A DNA stretch of 64,000 nt from Fibrobacter sp. UWT2. GTDB lineage: Bacteria; Fibrobacterota; Fibrobacteria; Fibrobacterales; Fibrobacteraceae. Each line of letters opens with the position of its first letter. The first letter of the stretch is position 1. The stretch is taken from positions 62,001 to 126,000 of the forward strand of contig NZ_FRBF01000005.1 of NCBI RefSeq assembly GCF_900142545.1. Reading direction: 5' to 3'. Positions 41,263-50,777 of the stretch are shown piece by piece. A program made the translations under genes and the position numbers. The notes beneath the pieces are model-generated. The model was not told the origin of the DNA. It searched no databases and was given only the letters and a program-made list of their open reading frames with translations.

Positions 41263-42218
41263 CGTCTAAAAAATTTTTTAAAAAAATAATAAAGTTTTTC
41301 ATGCAAGGACATTTTCTTGAACAAGCCTGGGTATTTCTGTTTTGCTTTGAAGAAAAAGCCTTGTTTCAGCAATAAATTAAATTTTAACCAATCTATCCTA
41401 TGAGAAACTGATTCATACTTATGGTCAGTCCATTCGTCGAATTCTTCATAGAAACTAATAACATTTAGACGATTCGCAACATTTCGTTTACAATCCGCAT
41501 TTGTTTTCGACCAGGATCCAAGAACACCACGCCTATAGGCACTCATAACCTCTCCGGATCTAAAAATAGGTCCTTTAAATTTAAGATATGCAGCAAGCTT
41601 TACATCTCCAGGAGCCAACGAACAACTGAAAAAAAGAGGAATGTCTAAATATTCACAACTTCTACACATTAAGGAACTTGCGTGATAACGTTCAGCAAGA
41701 TTATCTATAGTTAACACAGCATCTTTTTGAGAAAACATTAGATGATCTTTTTTTCTATTGTTTAGTTCAATAAACAAGGTATTGTGAGCGCAAGCAACGT
41801 ATTCTTGATGAGACTCCAAAAAATCCACTTGTTTTTGAAGCTTCTTGCAGTCTATCCAATAATCGTCACCTTCACAAAACGCAAAATATTTTCCACAACA
41901 TTCAGAATCAATAATTCGTTTCAATGATCCGTCATTTTTCGAATATTGATTTTCCGTTTCATAAATGGCTTTGATGATATGTGGAAATCTAGATTCATAT
42001 GTTCGAATAATATCAGCAGTTTCATCCGTAGAAGCATCATCATGCACTACAATCTCAAACGGGAAATTCGTTTCTTGCATCAAAAAAGATTCCAATGCAC
42101 ATGCAATATAAGGTGCATGATTGTATGTAATACAACGAACGGATACTAAAGGAGATGCAGACCGATTCCAATTCAACATAATATGATTTTCAGTCAATTC
42201 ACGCATATTTTCCTGCAT
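41259..42218 (-). CDS. Glycosyltransferase family 2
   Basis: The product has 319 residues with a GT-A fold. LVSVRCITYNHAPYIACALE opens the domain, EIVVHDDASTDETADIIR and FAFCEGDDYWIDCKKL provide the nucleotide-sugar and DxD-type acidic sites. The C-terminal half has a pair of positively charged helices and no membrane segment. It is the last gene of the twelve-gene minus-strand polysaccharide operon, and it would add one sugar to the lipid-linked repeat unit in the cytoplasm. Confidence 0.88.
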   Translation of the reverse strand: MQENMRELTENHIMLNWNRSASPLVSVRCITYNHAPYIACALESFLMQETNFPFEIVVHDDASTDETADIIRTYESRFPHIIKAIYETENQYSKNDGSLKRIIDSECCGKYFAFCEGDDYWIDCKKLQKQVDFLESHQEYVACAHNTLFIELNNRKKDHLMFSQKDAVLTIDNLAERYHASSLMCRSCEYLDIPLFFSCSLAPGDVKLAAYLKFKGPIFRSGEVMSAYRRGVLGSWSKTNADCKRNVANRLNVISFYEEFDEWTDHKYESVSHRIDWLKFNLLLKQGFFFKAKQKYPGLFKKMSLHEKLYYFFKKFFRR

Positions 42219-42245
42219 TTTCTATTATTCCTCAAAGACATTTTT

Positions 42246-43376
42246 TCACAAAACAGCCTTTTTTAAACTTGTCATCAAGCATAACAATATATAGACAAAA
42301 AAATACCCACAATTAAGCATAAAAGAATCTTTTCCGTAATCCATAGAATTATCAAAAGAAAAAGCCGAAAATTCCCTTGTAGAATTCGATATCCAAAACG
42401 GGCCTCGTCCATAAGACAATGGATATTTTTCAAAAGGCTCCCTATATGCATCTATATAGGTAACCTTATTATTTTGGACTTGATTGATGATCACTTGGTG
42501 CTCGTTAATTTTTTTTGTCTTATTAATTATAACAAGATTTGTTTTTTCGTTTGCAAATAAAATATTATGACACAAAGTTCCTGACAAAGCAGCAACCGTC
42601 GTTGCATTATTTATATAATATATTTGCTGATCTAAGGACAATTCTTCCATAAAAAGCGAAACAAAGCCGTTCTTGTTGAAAGCATCCTCGATTCCTTTTT
42701 CTCCAACTTCTTTACATTTATACCATTTAAAACGCCTTCGCGACAAATAAACCTTATTATAAGGGACGCAATTAATATTAATATTATTGCTTACAACATT
42801 AAATATTTCACGAAATTCTTTTGTATAATAACCTCCACATAAATACGAGGCTTCGGGAATTATAATCTTTCTATATCGGGTTGGTTCCGTTACTAATAGC
42901 AATCGATTTTCATCTATACCAATCAATTGCAAAAATCTTAGGTAATTCCCAGCGATTTCGCCGGAATCAGATGTATAAACAATCTTGTAAGAATTTTTAT
43001 GGTAAAGAAAATACCACAATCGAGGAACAAAATCTACAAGAAAATGCCCCCATTGTTTATGGAAGAGGCCCAAGTAAATCACATTTTCGTCATATTCTTT
43101 TATTTTATGACTATCAAATGAATACGAACTATTAAAACGATCTTTTGTTTTTCCTAATGCAATACATGCAGAAAGCTTTACATAATTTCCACTTTTATCA
43201 ACGATTCCTCCAATTCCGTGTAACGGGCCATTTGGCGGAGATTTTTTTCTTGGAAGGAATATTCCGCTTTCAACTTCTTCAACTTTAAGTTTTCTTTCAA
43301 CTAAGTAGTCTCGGCTTATTAATTCAAGGAAATCGCTTTTATACTCAGAATCACGAATATAAGAAGTATCAACCAT
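42246..43376 (-). CDS. Glycosyltransferase family 61 protein
   Basis: The product has 376 residues. The ATG at 43376 has AAGGTG six bases upstream and is preferred to the GTG at 43385. GLFHKQWGHFLVDFVPRLWY contains the conserved H-x-HF/L-D pattern of the family (DUF563), and NKVYLSRRRFKWYKCKEV with the later IYYINNATTVAALSGTLCHN is the typical second half. A hydrophobic segment near the C-terminus may tether it to the membrane. It is a transferase of the polysaccharide locus, and its sugar cannot be read. Confidence 0.8.
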   Translation of the reverse strand: MVDTSYIRDSEYKSDFLELISRDYLVERKLKVEEVESGIFLPRKKSPPNGPLHGIGGIVDKSGNYVKLSACIALGKTKDRFNSSYSFDSHKIKEYDENVIYLGLFHKQWGHFLVDFVPRLWYFLYHKNSYKIVYTSDSGEIAGNYLRFLQLIGIDENRLLLVTEPTRYRKIIIPEASYLCGGYYTKEFREIFNVVSNNININCVPYNKVYLSRRRFKWYKCKEVGEKGIEDAFNKNGFVSLFMEELSLDQQIYYINNATTVAALSGTLCHNILFANEKTNLVIINKTKKINEHQVIINQVQNNKVTYIDAYREPFEKYPLSYGRGPFWISNSTREFSAFSFDNSMDYGKDSFMLNCGYFFVYILLCLMTSLKKAVL

Positions 43377-43397
43377 ATTAATCACCTTAAGGCATTG

Positions 43398-43805
43398 TTA
43401 TTTCAGCGTTTCCAATTGATTTTTAATTTTCGAAGAGCAAATTCCAGGAGTCCTTGAAAGTTTTACAACTTCTTTGCCGTTTTCATGGCACCATGAAATT
43501 GCTCTTTGAAAGCCCTCATGATTTTGATCACCGCCAACAGCAAAAACATCAAAGTCAACTTTTTGCAAAATCTTATCAACATCTTGATACACAATTACCT
43601 CATCAACGACTCTAAGAGCCTTCACAAGATCTATTCTTTGCTCCGTTGTGTAGAGAATATTCGCATCTGGTTTCGTTTTAAGAATAGAATTGCCATCTTG
43701 AACAGCTACAATGAGATAATCACCGCATTTTTTTGCATTTTCAAATAAACGTAAATGCCCTAGATGGAAATAATCAAAAACCCCAACCGTAATAACTTTT
43801 TTCAT
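43398..43805 (-). CDS. tagD: Glycerol-3-phosphate cytidylyltransferase (TagD-like)
   Basis: The product has 135 residues. VGVFDYFHLGHLRLFENAKK holds the HxGH nucleotide-binding motif, and the end LSRTPGICSSKIKNQLE corresponds to the RTxGISTT signature. The enzyme makes CDP-glycerol from CTP and glycerol 3-phosphate. A CDP-glycerol glycerophosphotransferase gene lies three genes upstream in the same operon (45202-46425), which supports this substrate over ethanolamine phosphate. In a Gram-negative background this predicts phosphoglycerol groups or links in the surface polymer. Confidence 0.88.
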   Translation of the reverse strand: MKKVITVGVFDYFHLGHLRLFENAKKCGDYLIVAVQDGNSILKTKPDANILYTTEQRIDLVKALRVVDEVIVYQDVDKILQKVDFDVFAVGGDQNHEGFQRAISWCHENGKEVVKLSRTPGICSSKIKNQLETLK

Positions 43806-43844
43806 AATAAATCCCTCTTACTTGTAAATTCAAACGCCGAAAGA

Positions 43845-44357
43845 TCACACCATTTTTTTTTCAATAATATCTCTTGCATTATATACAATACTATTAGCTC
43901 TAACAAGCCCTTTTATTATAGTTCCAGCGCCAATGACACAATTGTCTTCAATGTTTGAACCTTTTAAAATCATAACATTTGCACCAATCCAAACATTCTT
44001 TCCTATATATATATCAGCCGCAGTAAATTCATCTTTTTTAAAGCCATTTGCATCATATTTATGATCATGATCATAAATACAAACATTCGGCCCAATAGAA
44101 GAACCATCTCCAATATATATATGTTTTTTTGCAACTATAATTGTATTCCTATTAATAGTAACATTATCTTTTATGGTTATTTTTCCCAAATTAGACGCAC
44201 AGACAAAAGCATTTTCATTAATCAAACATTTGCCCAGCTCAACAAGACCTCTTTGCGAAATCTTTATGGAGGCGTTTTTCCTTATTTCAAATTTACTTCC
44301 AATAAGCCTTTGCCCATACTTTATCTTAATAATGATTTTTTTCAGCATCTTAAACAT
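43845..44357 (-). CDS. Hexapeptide-repeat (LbH) acyltransferase
   Basis: The product has 170 residues. It has consecutive hexapeptide turns (ITIKDNVTINRNTIIVA, IYIGDGSSIGPNVCIYDHDH, IYIGKNVWIGANVMILKGS, CVIGAGTIIKG) with the catalytic-type histidine in YDHDHKYD. It is a WbbJ/maltose O-acetyltransferase-like enzyme that acetylates a sugar with acetyl-CoA. The N-terminus is basic and amphipathic. It lies within the operon between the TupA-like and TagD genes. Confidence 0.87.
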   Translation of the reverse strand: MFKMLKKIIIKIKYGQRLIGSKFEIRKNASIKISQRGLVELGKCLINENAFVCASNLGKITIKDNVTINRNTIIVAKKHIYIGDGSSIGPNVCIYDHDHKYDANGFKKDEFTAADIYIGKNVWIGANVMILKGSNIEDNCVIGAGTIIKGLVRANSIVYNARDIIEKKMV

Positions 44358-44363
44358 TGTCTG

Positions 44364-45221
44364 TCACCTCCTTAATATCACCTTATTTCCCATTTCGAAT
44401 TCAAAACTTAATGGTCTGTACTTAGAAAAACCTGCACCACTGAAAAAAGTCATTTCACCAAAATACAATTTTCCATTAATTATATAAAAATCAACACGTA
44501 CTTCAGCAAAAGGAGCAGCTAATTTTCTCGCACAAGACAACATTTCTTCTAATACAACAGGTCTGGGGACAGCAGGCCCCTTCGGGAAACTAATTTCCAC
44601 ATCTAAAAGAGTCCAATTAGTGTCATAAATATTACGCCGATGTTCACCAAATCTATCTAAATCAACCTGAATCATATATGGTTCTCCTGCAATCGTAAAA
44701 ACCTTATAATCCTCCAATTGTCCCGTTGCTAAATTTTCCATATATTGCTCACAAATAATTTTAGGAGGTATATTTTTATAATGATATTCTCTCAATTTTC
44801 TATAGTACTTTTCTTTAAGCCATTTATTCAACAATCGCGTCGTCTTCTCTTTATCGAACAAAGCTTTGTCTTTACATATTATATTATATTTCGCCCCATG
44901 ATTACACTTAAGTACAAATTGACTAGGCAATTTATCATAGTCAATATCTTCTGCTTTGTCATATACACCTATAACTGGTATAAGATACGATGTTCCTATC
45001 ACCGAGGCAACGAAATCTCTTACTTGGACCTTATCTGCACATGTTGAATACAAGGGATTCCTGTCGTACAGTTTCATCCATTGGAGTTTTTGATTAAAAC
45101 TTACCGGTTTTTTCCAATTCATACTGTACCCAGTCAATCTTTTAAAACGCAAAGACAAGTACAATCTATCTGGTAAATACTCTAAAATTTTCCAAACAAA
45201 TCTATTTAATTTGAGCATCAT
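44364..45221 (-). CDS. TupA-like ATP-grasp protein
   Basis: The product has 285 residues with GAGGAAA before a double ATG. PVSFNQKLQWMKLYDRNPLY, CADKVQVRDFVASVIG, FVLKCNHGAKYNIIC and later KIICEQYMENL and LYFGEMTFFSGAGFSKYRP are the conserved blocks of the TupA-like ATP-grasp family common in polysaccharide clusters. ATP-dependent ligation to the glycan is expected, but the substrate is unknown; family annotations as glycosyltransferase are based on context. It overlaps the upstream gene by 20 bases. Confidence 0.85.
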   Translation of the reverse strand: MMLKLNRFVWKILEYLPDRLYLSLRFKRLTGYSMNWKKPVSFNQKLQWMKLYDRNPLYSTCADKVQVRDFVASVIGTSYLIPVIGVYDKAEDIDYDKLPSQFVLKCNHGAKYNIICKDKALFDKEKTTRLLNKWLKEKYYRKLREYHYKNIPPKIICEQYMENLATGQLEDYKVFTIAGEPYMIQVDLDRFGEHRRNIYDTNWTLLDVEISFPKGPAVPRPVVLEEMLSCARKLAAPFAEVRVDFYIINGKLYFGEMTFFSGAGFSKYRPLSFEFEMGNKVILRR

Positions 45222-46425
45222 TTTCCTCTAATAAATTTAATGTTGCTTGATACACGCGTTCGCAATTTTTATCATCATACGGAATAAAAAAATTCTCTGC
45301 TCTTTTCTTGTACATTTCATCCATGTTCATATTTTGATTTATGACATGCTGTATATATTCAACAAGGTCTTCTTTAGTCTTTACTAAAGGGCCAAAAGCA
45401 TCTCTCTCATAGGAAAAATAGCCTTCTTTATAATGTTTATTTCGATACTCTTCCAAATCAAACTGATAAAAAGCCATTGGTTTTTTCATATAACCATAAT
45501 CGAAAAAAACACTTGAATAATCTGTAATTAACATAGATGATTGAATTAACAAATTTTGGACATCATACTCTCCCCGCCTGCAAATTGTCACAGAATCATT
45601 AGCTACAGATTCAAATGCCCCCACATATGGTTGGAACGTATAATGTAAATAGAACATAAGTTTATATCCATTCTTGGCAGCACAATCAATCAGATCTTGA
45701 TCAGTCAATAGATTTTGATAGGCCTCATAATATGCGCTTTCTTTAAATTTTTGCATTTCTTCATCTGTGGCTTTAACTTTAGACGAATCTGAGGTTTTAA
45801 GCCAAGCTCTAAAAGTTGGCATAATAAGAATAATTTTCTTCGGTTTAGGCAAATTATGTAAAGAATCGAAACGACAGAACCCAGTTAAAGCAATGTTTTT
45901 ATCCGGATAATGGAACTGTTTTTTTATTTCATCATATTCTGGTTTTGCCCCAGCAATATATAAGTCAAAACCAACTTTACGGAAATTAAACGATCCTGGC
46001 CTAAAATCTTTCGAAATACCATGTTTTAGATTGATCTGTTTTTGATTTTTTCGTTTATAAACACAAAAATGTCGTAATCCAATCACGTCATCAAAGGGGA
46101 TTAATCCATGAACCTGACTACACGCACGAATTTTAGCTGAAATATAATAGACGCAGTGCTTAAATGATCCATAATCAACAACTTCTCCTAAATCAGCTAC
46201 TTTTTTTCTATCAACACTATCTTTTGAAATTGCATAAACGGCTTTAATTTCAGGATGATTAAGCCTCAAATATCTAAAAAAATGATAGCCGTTATCTCTA
46301 GCTTCAGTTTTCTTTTCACCAACCAGCCATATATTTTCTTGCAGCAATTTTCGACCAAATAATATTGTATAAAATTGACTCAATATAAATTTTGAAATCG
46401 AAAAAAGATAATGTAATACATTCAT
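45202..46425 (-). CDS. CDP-glycerol glycerophosphotransferase (TagF/TagB-like)
   Basis: The product has 407 residues. IWLVGEKKTEARDNGYHFFR opens the domain, KQINLKHGISKDFRPGSFNF, then LLITDYSSVFFDYGYMKKPMA near 295 and FQFDLEEY-like QFDLEEYRNKHY are hallmark blocks of the poly(glycerophosphate) transferase family. An N-terminal hydrophobic helix suggests membrane association. It would transfer glycerol phosphate from the CDP-glycerol made by the TagD-like enzyme of the same operon onto the repeat unit. Ribitol phosphate is less likely, because no ribitol gene is seen. Confidence 0.88.
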   Translation of the reverse strand: MNVLHYLFSISKFILSQFYTILFGRKLLQENIWLVGEKKTEARDNGYHFFRYLRLNHPEIKAVYAISKDSVDRKKVADLGEVVDYGSFKHCVYYISAKIRACSQVHGLIPFDDVIGLRHFCVYKRKNQKQINLKHGISKDFRPGSFNFRKVGFDLYIAGAKPEYDEIKKQFHYPDKNIALTGFCRFDSLHNLPKPKKIILIMPTFRAWLKTSDSSKVKATDEEMQKFKESAYYEAYQNLLTDQDLIDCAAKNGYKLMFYLHYTFQPYVGAFESVANDSVTICRRGEYDVQNLLIQSSMLITDYSSVFFDYGYMKKPMAFYQFDLEEYRNKHYKEGYFSYERDAFGPLVKTKEDLVEYIQHVINQNMNMDEMYKKRAENFFIPYDDKNCERVYQATLNLLEENDAQIK

Positions 46426-46431
46426 ATAAAT

Positions 46432-47670
46432 CTATTCCTTCGCCACTTCAAACATGGAATAATTATGAGATAAAATGTACAACAGATGCATAATCATAAG
46501 AAGACCTATATTATAGTACAATATTTGTCCAACACAAATAAACGCCAACACAATAAATAATGATAAGACATTTACTAGTAATAATTTATTCGCTCTATTT
46601 TTAAACATTTTTATAATCTTCCAAATTTGCAAACCCCAAATACAATATGCCCAGAAAGCTCCGATAATTCCTGTGCATGCCAAAATTTCAACATAGGTAT
46701 TATGAGAATATTTTCCATTAAACGAGAATATTTTATAATTATTCAGTCCAACACCAAATAAAGGATGATTTTCAAATACTAAAAAAGCATCTTTTATCAA
46801 ATCAGAACGTTCTGTATTAGACGACAACATTTCCATTCTAGCATTCATCAATTCAAATGCAGAAAGAAAAGCATCACCGAAGCGATTGACAACAAAAATA
46901 GGGACGAAAAACAATAAAGCAATAACCAATGAACGATAAATAAAATTCATTTTTCTTAAAAACGGAATCAATCCAAAAATTGCCCACATTGAAACAATAA
47001 TCAAAACCCCAATGAACGCTTTTCTAGAAGCCGTATTAAGTATTACATACACAAATAGTGCAAATAAAATTACATATATCACAATCATTAATGGTTTAAC
47101 TTTTTTCGTTGTAAGCAAAAAAATCAAGCCCCAAACGCAAAACATAAGAAAGACCGCCAATGTATTAGCATTTGTAGCTTCATTAAGCGAAATCCGAACT
47201 ATTTTTCCAAAAGTATATCCACCACTTTTTATTATATACAAGCATAAAATTACTCCTGAAAGCACCCAAGAATATACAAACCAGTTTACGTTTTTTTGAT
47301 TTATTGTAATATTAAGCATTGAATATCCAACAATTAATGAAAGCGAAAGTGTCTTCAATGCATCAAAAAAGAATTCTTTGTTGTCTGCAACAATTATTCC
47401 AGTAACTGCAGATGCAACAACTAAAAGGCCTTCTAAAATAATGACACCATTGACATTAAAACGAAAATTATCACATATTAATGTAAAAATAAAAAGCAAT
47501 CCAACAATCATCCATACAAGGTTGGAGCTAATCCACCCTATAGGTTCCAACGCTCTAGAGAATACAATGTATAGACCACCTAGCCATAATTGTATTGTCT
47601 CAAAAGCAATCAAAGTTTCGCTATTATTCTCTATTAATTTCAAAATATTATATTTCCGCTTAAATGACAA
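46432..47670 (-). CDS. wzy: O-antigen ligase/polymerase family membrane protein (Wzy-like)
   Basis: The product has 412 residues with about 11 transmembrane helices. The signature of the O-antigen ligase/polymerase family is the large periplasmic loop followed by FENHPLFGVGLNNYKIF and YSHNTYVEILACTGIIGAFW. In a locus with Wzx, Wzc and a priming transferase, polymerase is the best reading. It overlaps the LicD gene upstream by 31 bases. AT-rich, like the rest of the operon. Confidence 0.85.
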   Translation of the reverse strand: MSFKRKYNILKLIENNSETLIAFETIQLWLGGLYIVFSRALEPIGWISSNLVWMIVGLLFIFTLICDNFRFNVNGVIILEGLLVVASAVTGIIVADNKEFFFDALKTLSLSLIVGYSMLNITINQKNVNWFVYSWVLSGVILCLYIIKSGGYTFGKIVRISLNEATNANTLAVFLMFCVWGLIFLLTTKKVKPLMIVIYVILFALFVYVILNTASRKAFIGVLIIVSMWAIFGLIPFLRKMNFIYRSLVIALLFFVPIFVVNRFGDAFLSAFELMNARMEMLSSNTERSDLIKDAFLVFENHPLFGVGLNNYKIFSFNGKYSHNTYVEILACTGIIGAFWAYCIWGLQIWKIIKMFKNRANKLLLVNVLSLFIVLAFICVGQILYYNIGLLMIMHLLYILSHNYSMFEVAKE

Positions 47671-48437
47671 ATTCTCTTTTCTATAGGAGGCAACTGCATA
47701 TAATCACCATACATTTTCCCTAAATAATAGTCCGAATTATTCATTATCTCGTACATTCTATTTTCAAATTCAACATCCTTTGTTGGCAATAGTTTATCAA
47801 CATCAAACGTCAAAAACATTGTATCCGACATTTTATAAGCATAACATGTGCATGTGTTAGTCTTTTTATTTTGATATTTTTTATAATGATTGCTACACAA
47901 TTTATAAACGAAACCTTCGGGAATTAACCTCACGAAACCACGCACAATTCGACGTGCAATATTTTCATTCTTTGGTTTTCGCTGCCTTAATGCATACAAC
48001 TTGTTTAGTCTTCGAGCCTTTAATATATCTTTTTTTGCTTTCTCAAAATCATCCGCAACATAATCAAATGGAAATATATCAACGAAAATACCTTGGTGCA
48101 TTTTCGCATTTTCATTTCGATGCTCAGGAAAAAAAGTATTGTTGATTCGAATTTTGGCGCTTAATTTTGAATATTCTTTATCGGTTTCAGATGTCTGAAG
48201 AAAGAATTTCTCATTCAACTCGCTTTTGGCAATTTCAATAAACCGTTCATAATCATCTCTAAGCATACCGATATCAGCATCGTCATCCCATGGAATAAAA
48301 CCTTTATGTCTGACAGCTCCTAAAGCCGTTCCACTATCCAAAAAATATGCAATTTTATTTTTTCTGCAAATTCGATCAATTTCGTCTATGATCATCAACA
48401 ATCTTGAATGAAGTTTTTTTAGCATTTCTGCATTCAT
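47640..48437 (-). CDS. LicD-family phosphotransferase
   Basis: The product has 265 residues. The nucleotidyltransferase-like core of LicD is present: YFLDSGTALGAVRHKGFIPW then DDDADIGMLRDDY with the catalytic aspartates near residue 52, and GIFVDIFPFDYV. LicD proteins attach phosphocholine or other phospho-alcohols to glycans. In this operon, with TagD and a TagF-like enzyme, it may handle phosphoglycerol or a similar group. No choline uptake or activation gene is in view. Confidence 0.88.
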   Translation of the reverse strand: MNAEMLKKLHSRLLMIIDEIDRICRKNKIAYFLDSGTALGAVRHKGFIPWDDDADIGMLRDDYERFIEIAKSELNEKFFLQTSETDKEYSKLSAKIRINNTFFPEHRNENAKMHQGIFVDIFPFDYVADDFEKAKKDILKARRLNKLYALRQRKPKNENIARRIVRGFVRLIPEGFVYKLCSNHYKKYQNKKTNTCTCYAYKMSDTMFLTFDVDKLLPTKDVEFENRMYEIMNNSDYYLGKMYGDYMQLPPIEKRICHLSGNIIF

Positions 48438-48455
48438 AAAATCCCCAAGCCATTA

Positions 48456-49262
48456 TTATAATTTTTTTAAAAATCCTCTAAACATATTCTTCATGGCAAC
48501 TAACATTGTCACATTAGATATATACAGGTTCCGCTTAGTGAACGCCGTGTACAAACAATACAAGAAGCCAAAAAAAGTTCCCAGAATTCTTCTACTCACA
48601 GTTCCACATTGCACAAAATAGTGTTCATTGTAACCATGAAACCATTTTGAGTCCGTTTGCATAACTTCACCTATACAAATAGGGACATAGTATATATTTA
48701 AACCTTTCCGCAAACAGTCATAAAGAAACTTATTTTCCTCTCCATACCCCTGGGGTGTTCCTGAACCAAGTTTTTCATCAAAATGAATGCAGGAATTAAC
48801 TACTTTTGCCCTATTAAATGTTATTTGCCAGCTTGACATCTTTAGGGCTTTAATATACCCGACTTTGCACTCTTTTTTGGAATATTTTTTTGTTGGACTT
48901 TTTACTTGGAAACATATGACATCTGCTTTTGGGTTTCTATCATACGCTTGTAATATTTTACTTTCATAACCATTGTATAGAGTTTCGTCATCGTCAGCTA
49001 AAAGGCAATAGCAACCATTTGCGTTATCTAAAGCCATATTTCGGCTTCGACTTAAACCTCTTTGTTTTGTTGAAATACACCTTATTTTTTTTGTTGCATG
49101 CTCTAGATAAGCAACATCATCCTTATCGCATTGGTTGATTATCAAGCAATCAGATTCAATCCCTGTTTTTTTCGCTATTGAAAAATCTTTTTGGTGCATT
49201 GCTGAGATCAACACTTCAACATTAGACTTGCCCATAAGAGCTCCTGCATACATAAATGCCAT
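48456..49262 (-). CDS. Glycosyltransferase (GT-A type, family 2-like)
   Basis: The product has 268 residues. The nucleotide-sugar fold is seen in VEVLISAMHQKDFSIAKKTG, then KQRGLSRSRNMALDNANGCY and CLLADDDETLYNGYE, where DDDE is the DxD metal site. LGSGTPQGYGEENKFLYDCL is a typical acceptor-side motif. The C-terminus has a hydrophobic helix (FFGFLYCLYTAF). It acts in the same repeat-unit assembly as its neighbours, and the transferred sugar cannot be read. Confidence 0.82.
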   Translation of the reverse strand: MAFMYAGALMGKSNVEVLISAMHQKDFSIAKKTGIESDCLIINQCDKDDVAYLEHATKKIRCISTKQRGLSRSRNMALDNANGCYCLLADDDETLYNGYESKILQAYDRNPKADVICFQVKSPTKKYSKKECKVGYIKALKMSSWQITFNRAKVVNSCIHFDEKLGSGTPQGYGEENKFLYDCLRKGLNIYYVPICIGEVMQTDSKWFHGYNEHYFVQCGTVSRRILGTFFGFLYCLYTAFTKRNLYISNVTMLVAMKNMFRGFLKKL

Positions 49263-49274
49263 AACCAGAATTAA

Positions 49275-50063
49275 TTATACAACTGCGTCAGAATTTAGTA
49301 CTTCATAAATTCTTTTCTTCCACAGTCCATACCACATGTTCCAACAGGCGTACCAAAGGGCAACCGGAGCAGGTTTACCATCACACATATGGAACAGGTC
49401 GTAATGACTGCGGAGTTTCTTGCTCAATTTGTCGTGACTAATGCTTTTCTTGCGAATCCTGTACTTCGCTAGATTTTCCTTGAGCAAGTGTGCTTCTGTT
49501 CCAGGTTTCTTGTACAGTTGCAGGCGAATGGCGTAATCATTGTTTTTCTTGATGTCCTTAATTTGGATTAAGCCAAAGTGTTTGGCGCTGTACATCATGG
49601 TCAATTGGCCAATGTAGTCGTAGTTGTACATTTTGCGCTTGTTAACAACTCTGGGGCCAGTCACATAGATGTTTAAGGGTTTGTCCTCTTCGTCAATCTT
49701 CTCGTATTCCGTGTAAGAGAGTACATACCCATGTTCTTGCATGAATCCAATCTGTTTCACCAACTTTAGCGGAGTCCACAGATCATCGGAATCAAGGAAG
49801 GCAATCCATTCCCCCTGGGCTTCGCGCAAAGCCCTGTTTCGGGTCAATGCGGCACCCAGATTCTTTTCATTGTGGAAATATTTGATGCGCGGGTCCTTCA
49901 GGAACGGTTCTACAACAGCATCGGTATTGTCTGTAGAACAATCGTCCACTATCAAGAGTTCCCAATTCTGGTAGGTCTGGTCAATAACGCACTGGATAGA
50001 CTCTGCAATAAACTTTGCAGTGTTCCAAGAGGGCATAATAATCGAAACAAGACCTTCTACCAT
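49275..50063 (-). CDS. Glycosyltransferase family 2
   Basis: The product has 262 residues. LVSIIMPSWNTAKFIAESIQ, LLIVDDCSTDNTDAVVEPFL and WIAFLDSDDLWTPLKLVKQI give the classical GT2 pattern with DSDD as the metal site. It is close to the WaaB/WcaA-type family of capsule transferases. Base composition moves back toward that of the core genes here, which marks the edge of the AT-rich block at about 49.3 kb. Confidence 0.92.
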   Translation of the reverse strand: MVEGLVSIIMPSWNTAKFIAESIQCVIDQTYQNWELLIVDDCSTDNTDAVVEPFLKDPRIKYFHNEKNLGAALTRNRALREAQGEWIAFLDSDDLWTPLKLVKQIGFMQEHGYVLSYTEYEKIDEEDKPLNIYVTGPRVVNKRKMYNYDYIGQLTMMYSAKHFGLIQIKDIKKNNDYAIRLQLYKKPGTEAHLLKENLAKYRIRKKSISHDKLSKKLRSHYDLFHMCDGKPAPVALWYACWNMWYGLWKKRIYEVLNSDAVV

Positions 50064-50077
50064 AATTCTACCCGCAA

Positions 50078-50776
50078 TCAGTTATAATCCTTCCCCAACA
50101 CGGCAAAAACAGTCCTGGGCATAGTCAACATGTCTCTAAAGAAGTTGAACTTCTGTACAGATTCTAGGTTCCACTTCATCTTTGCCGGCAAAACTTCTTC
50201 TATGTAAACCTTGTCCACGTCATCGGCGGCGTTCAAGAGTTTATCTTCGTCCTTGTAGCGTATGCTAGCTTCGCTGGTGATTCCTGCCGGCATCAACAAG
50301 GTCGCCATGTATTCGGGCTTGTACTTTTCCACGTACTTCACGGCTTCGGGCCTTGTGCCCACAAAGCTCATGTCGCCATTAAGCACATCGAACAGTTGTG
50401 GCAACTCATCGAGCCTTAGGCTACGCAGTTTCGCACCTACTCTCGTGATTCGGCTGTCGTTCCCAACGGTCACTGCAGAACCGATTTTGTCGGCGTTGCT
50501 TACCATGGTGCGGAACTTGTGGATTCTAAAGTGCTTGCCGTTGGTGGTAACGCGTTCCTGGCGGTACAAAACCGGGCCCTTGCTGTCTAGCTTGATCATG
50601 ACAGCTATAACAGCCATGGGAATCGCAAGAATCACAAACAGAATCAAGGCTACAGCCAAGTCAAAGCAACGCTTCAAGGCCAATTGGCCACGGCGCTTTG
50701 CCAGAATGTCGTAATACCTGCGAACTTCGTCGCAGCGCATTTCGGCAGGCAGGTTGTCCCACTTGGCTAAAGCCAC
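50078..50776 (-). CDS. Priming phosphoglycosyl transferase (bacterial sugar transferase)
   Basis: The product has 232 residues. One hydrophobic re-entrant helix (about 38-60) is followed by RQERVTTNGKHFRIHKFRTM and LRSLRLDELPQLFDVLNGDM, then SFVGTRPE, the hallmark of PglC/WcaJ-type enzymes with the catalytic Asp-Glu in RLDELPQ. It loads the first sugar phosphate onto undecaprenyl phosphate. The N-terminal extension of about 30 residues and compact size fit the PglC class. The adjacent aminotransferase suggests that the first sugar is an amino-deoxy sugar. Confidence 0.92.
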   Translation of the reverse strand: MALAKWDNLPAEMRCDEVRRYYDILAKRRGQLALKRCFDLAVALILFVILAIPMAVIAVMIKLDSKGPVLYRQERVTTNGKHFRIHKFRTMVSNADKIGSAVTVGNDSRITRVGAKLRSLRLDELPQLFDVLNGDMSFVGTRPEAVKYVEKYKPEYMATLLMPAGITSEASIRYKDEDKLLNAADDVDKVYIEEVLPAKMKWNLESVQKFNFFRDMLTMPRTVFAVLGKDYN

Positions 50777-50777
50777 C

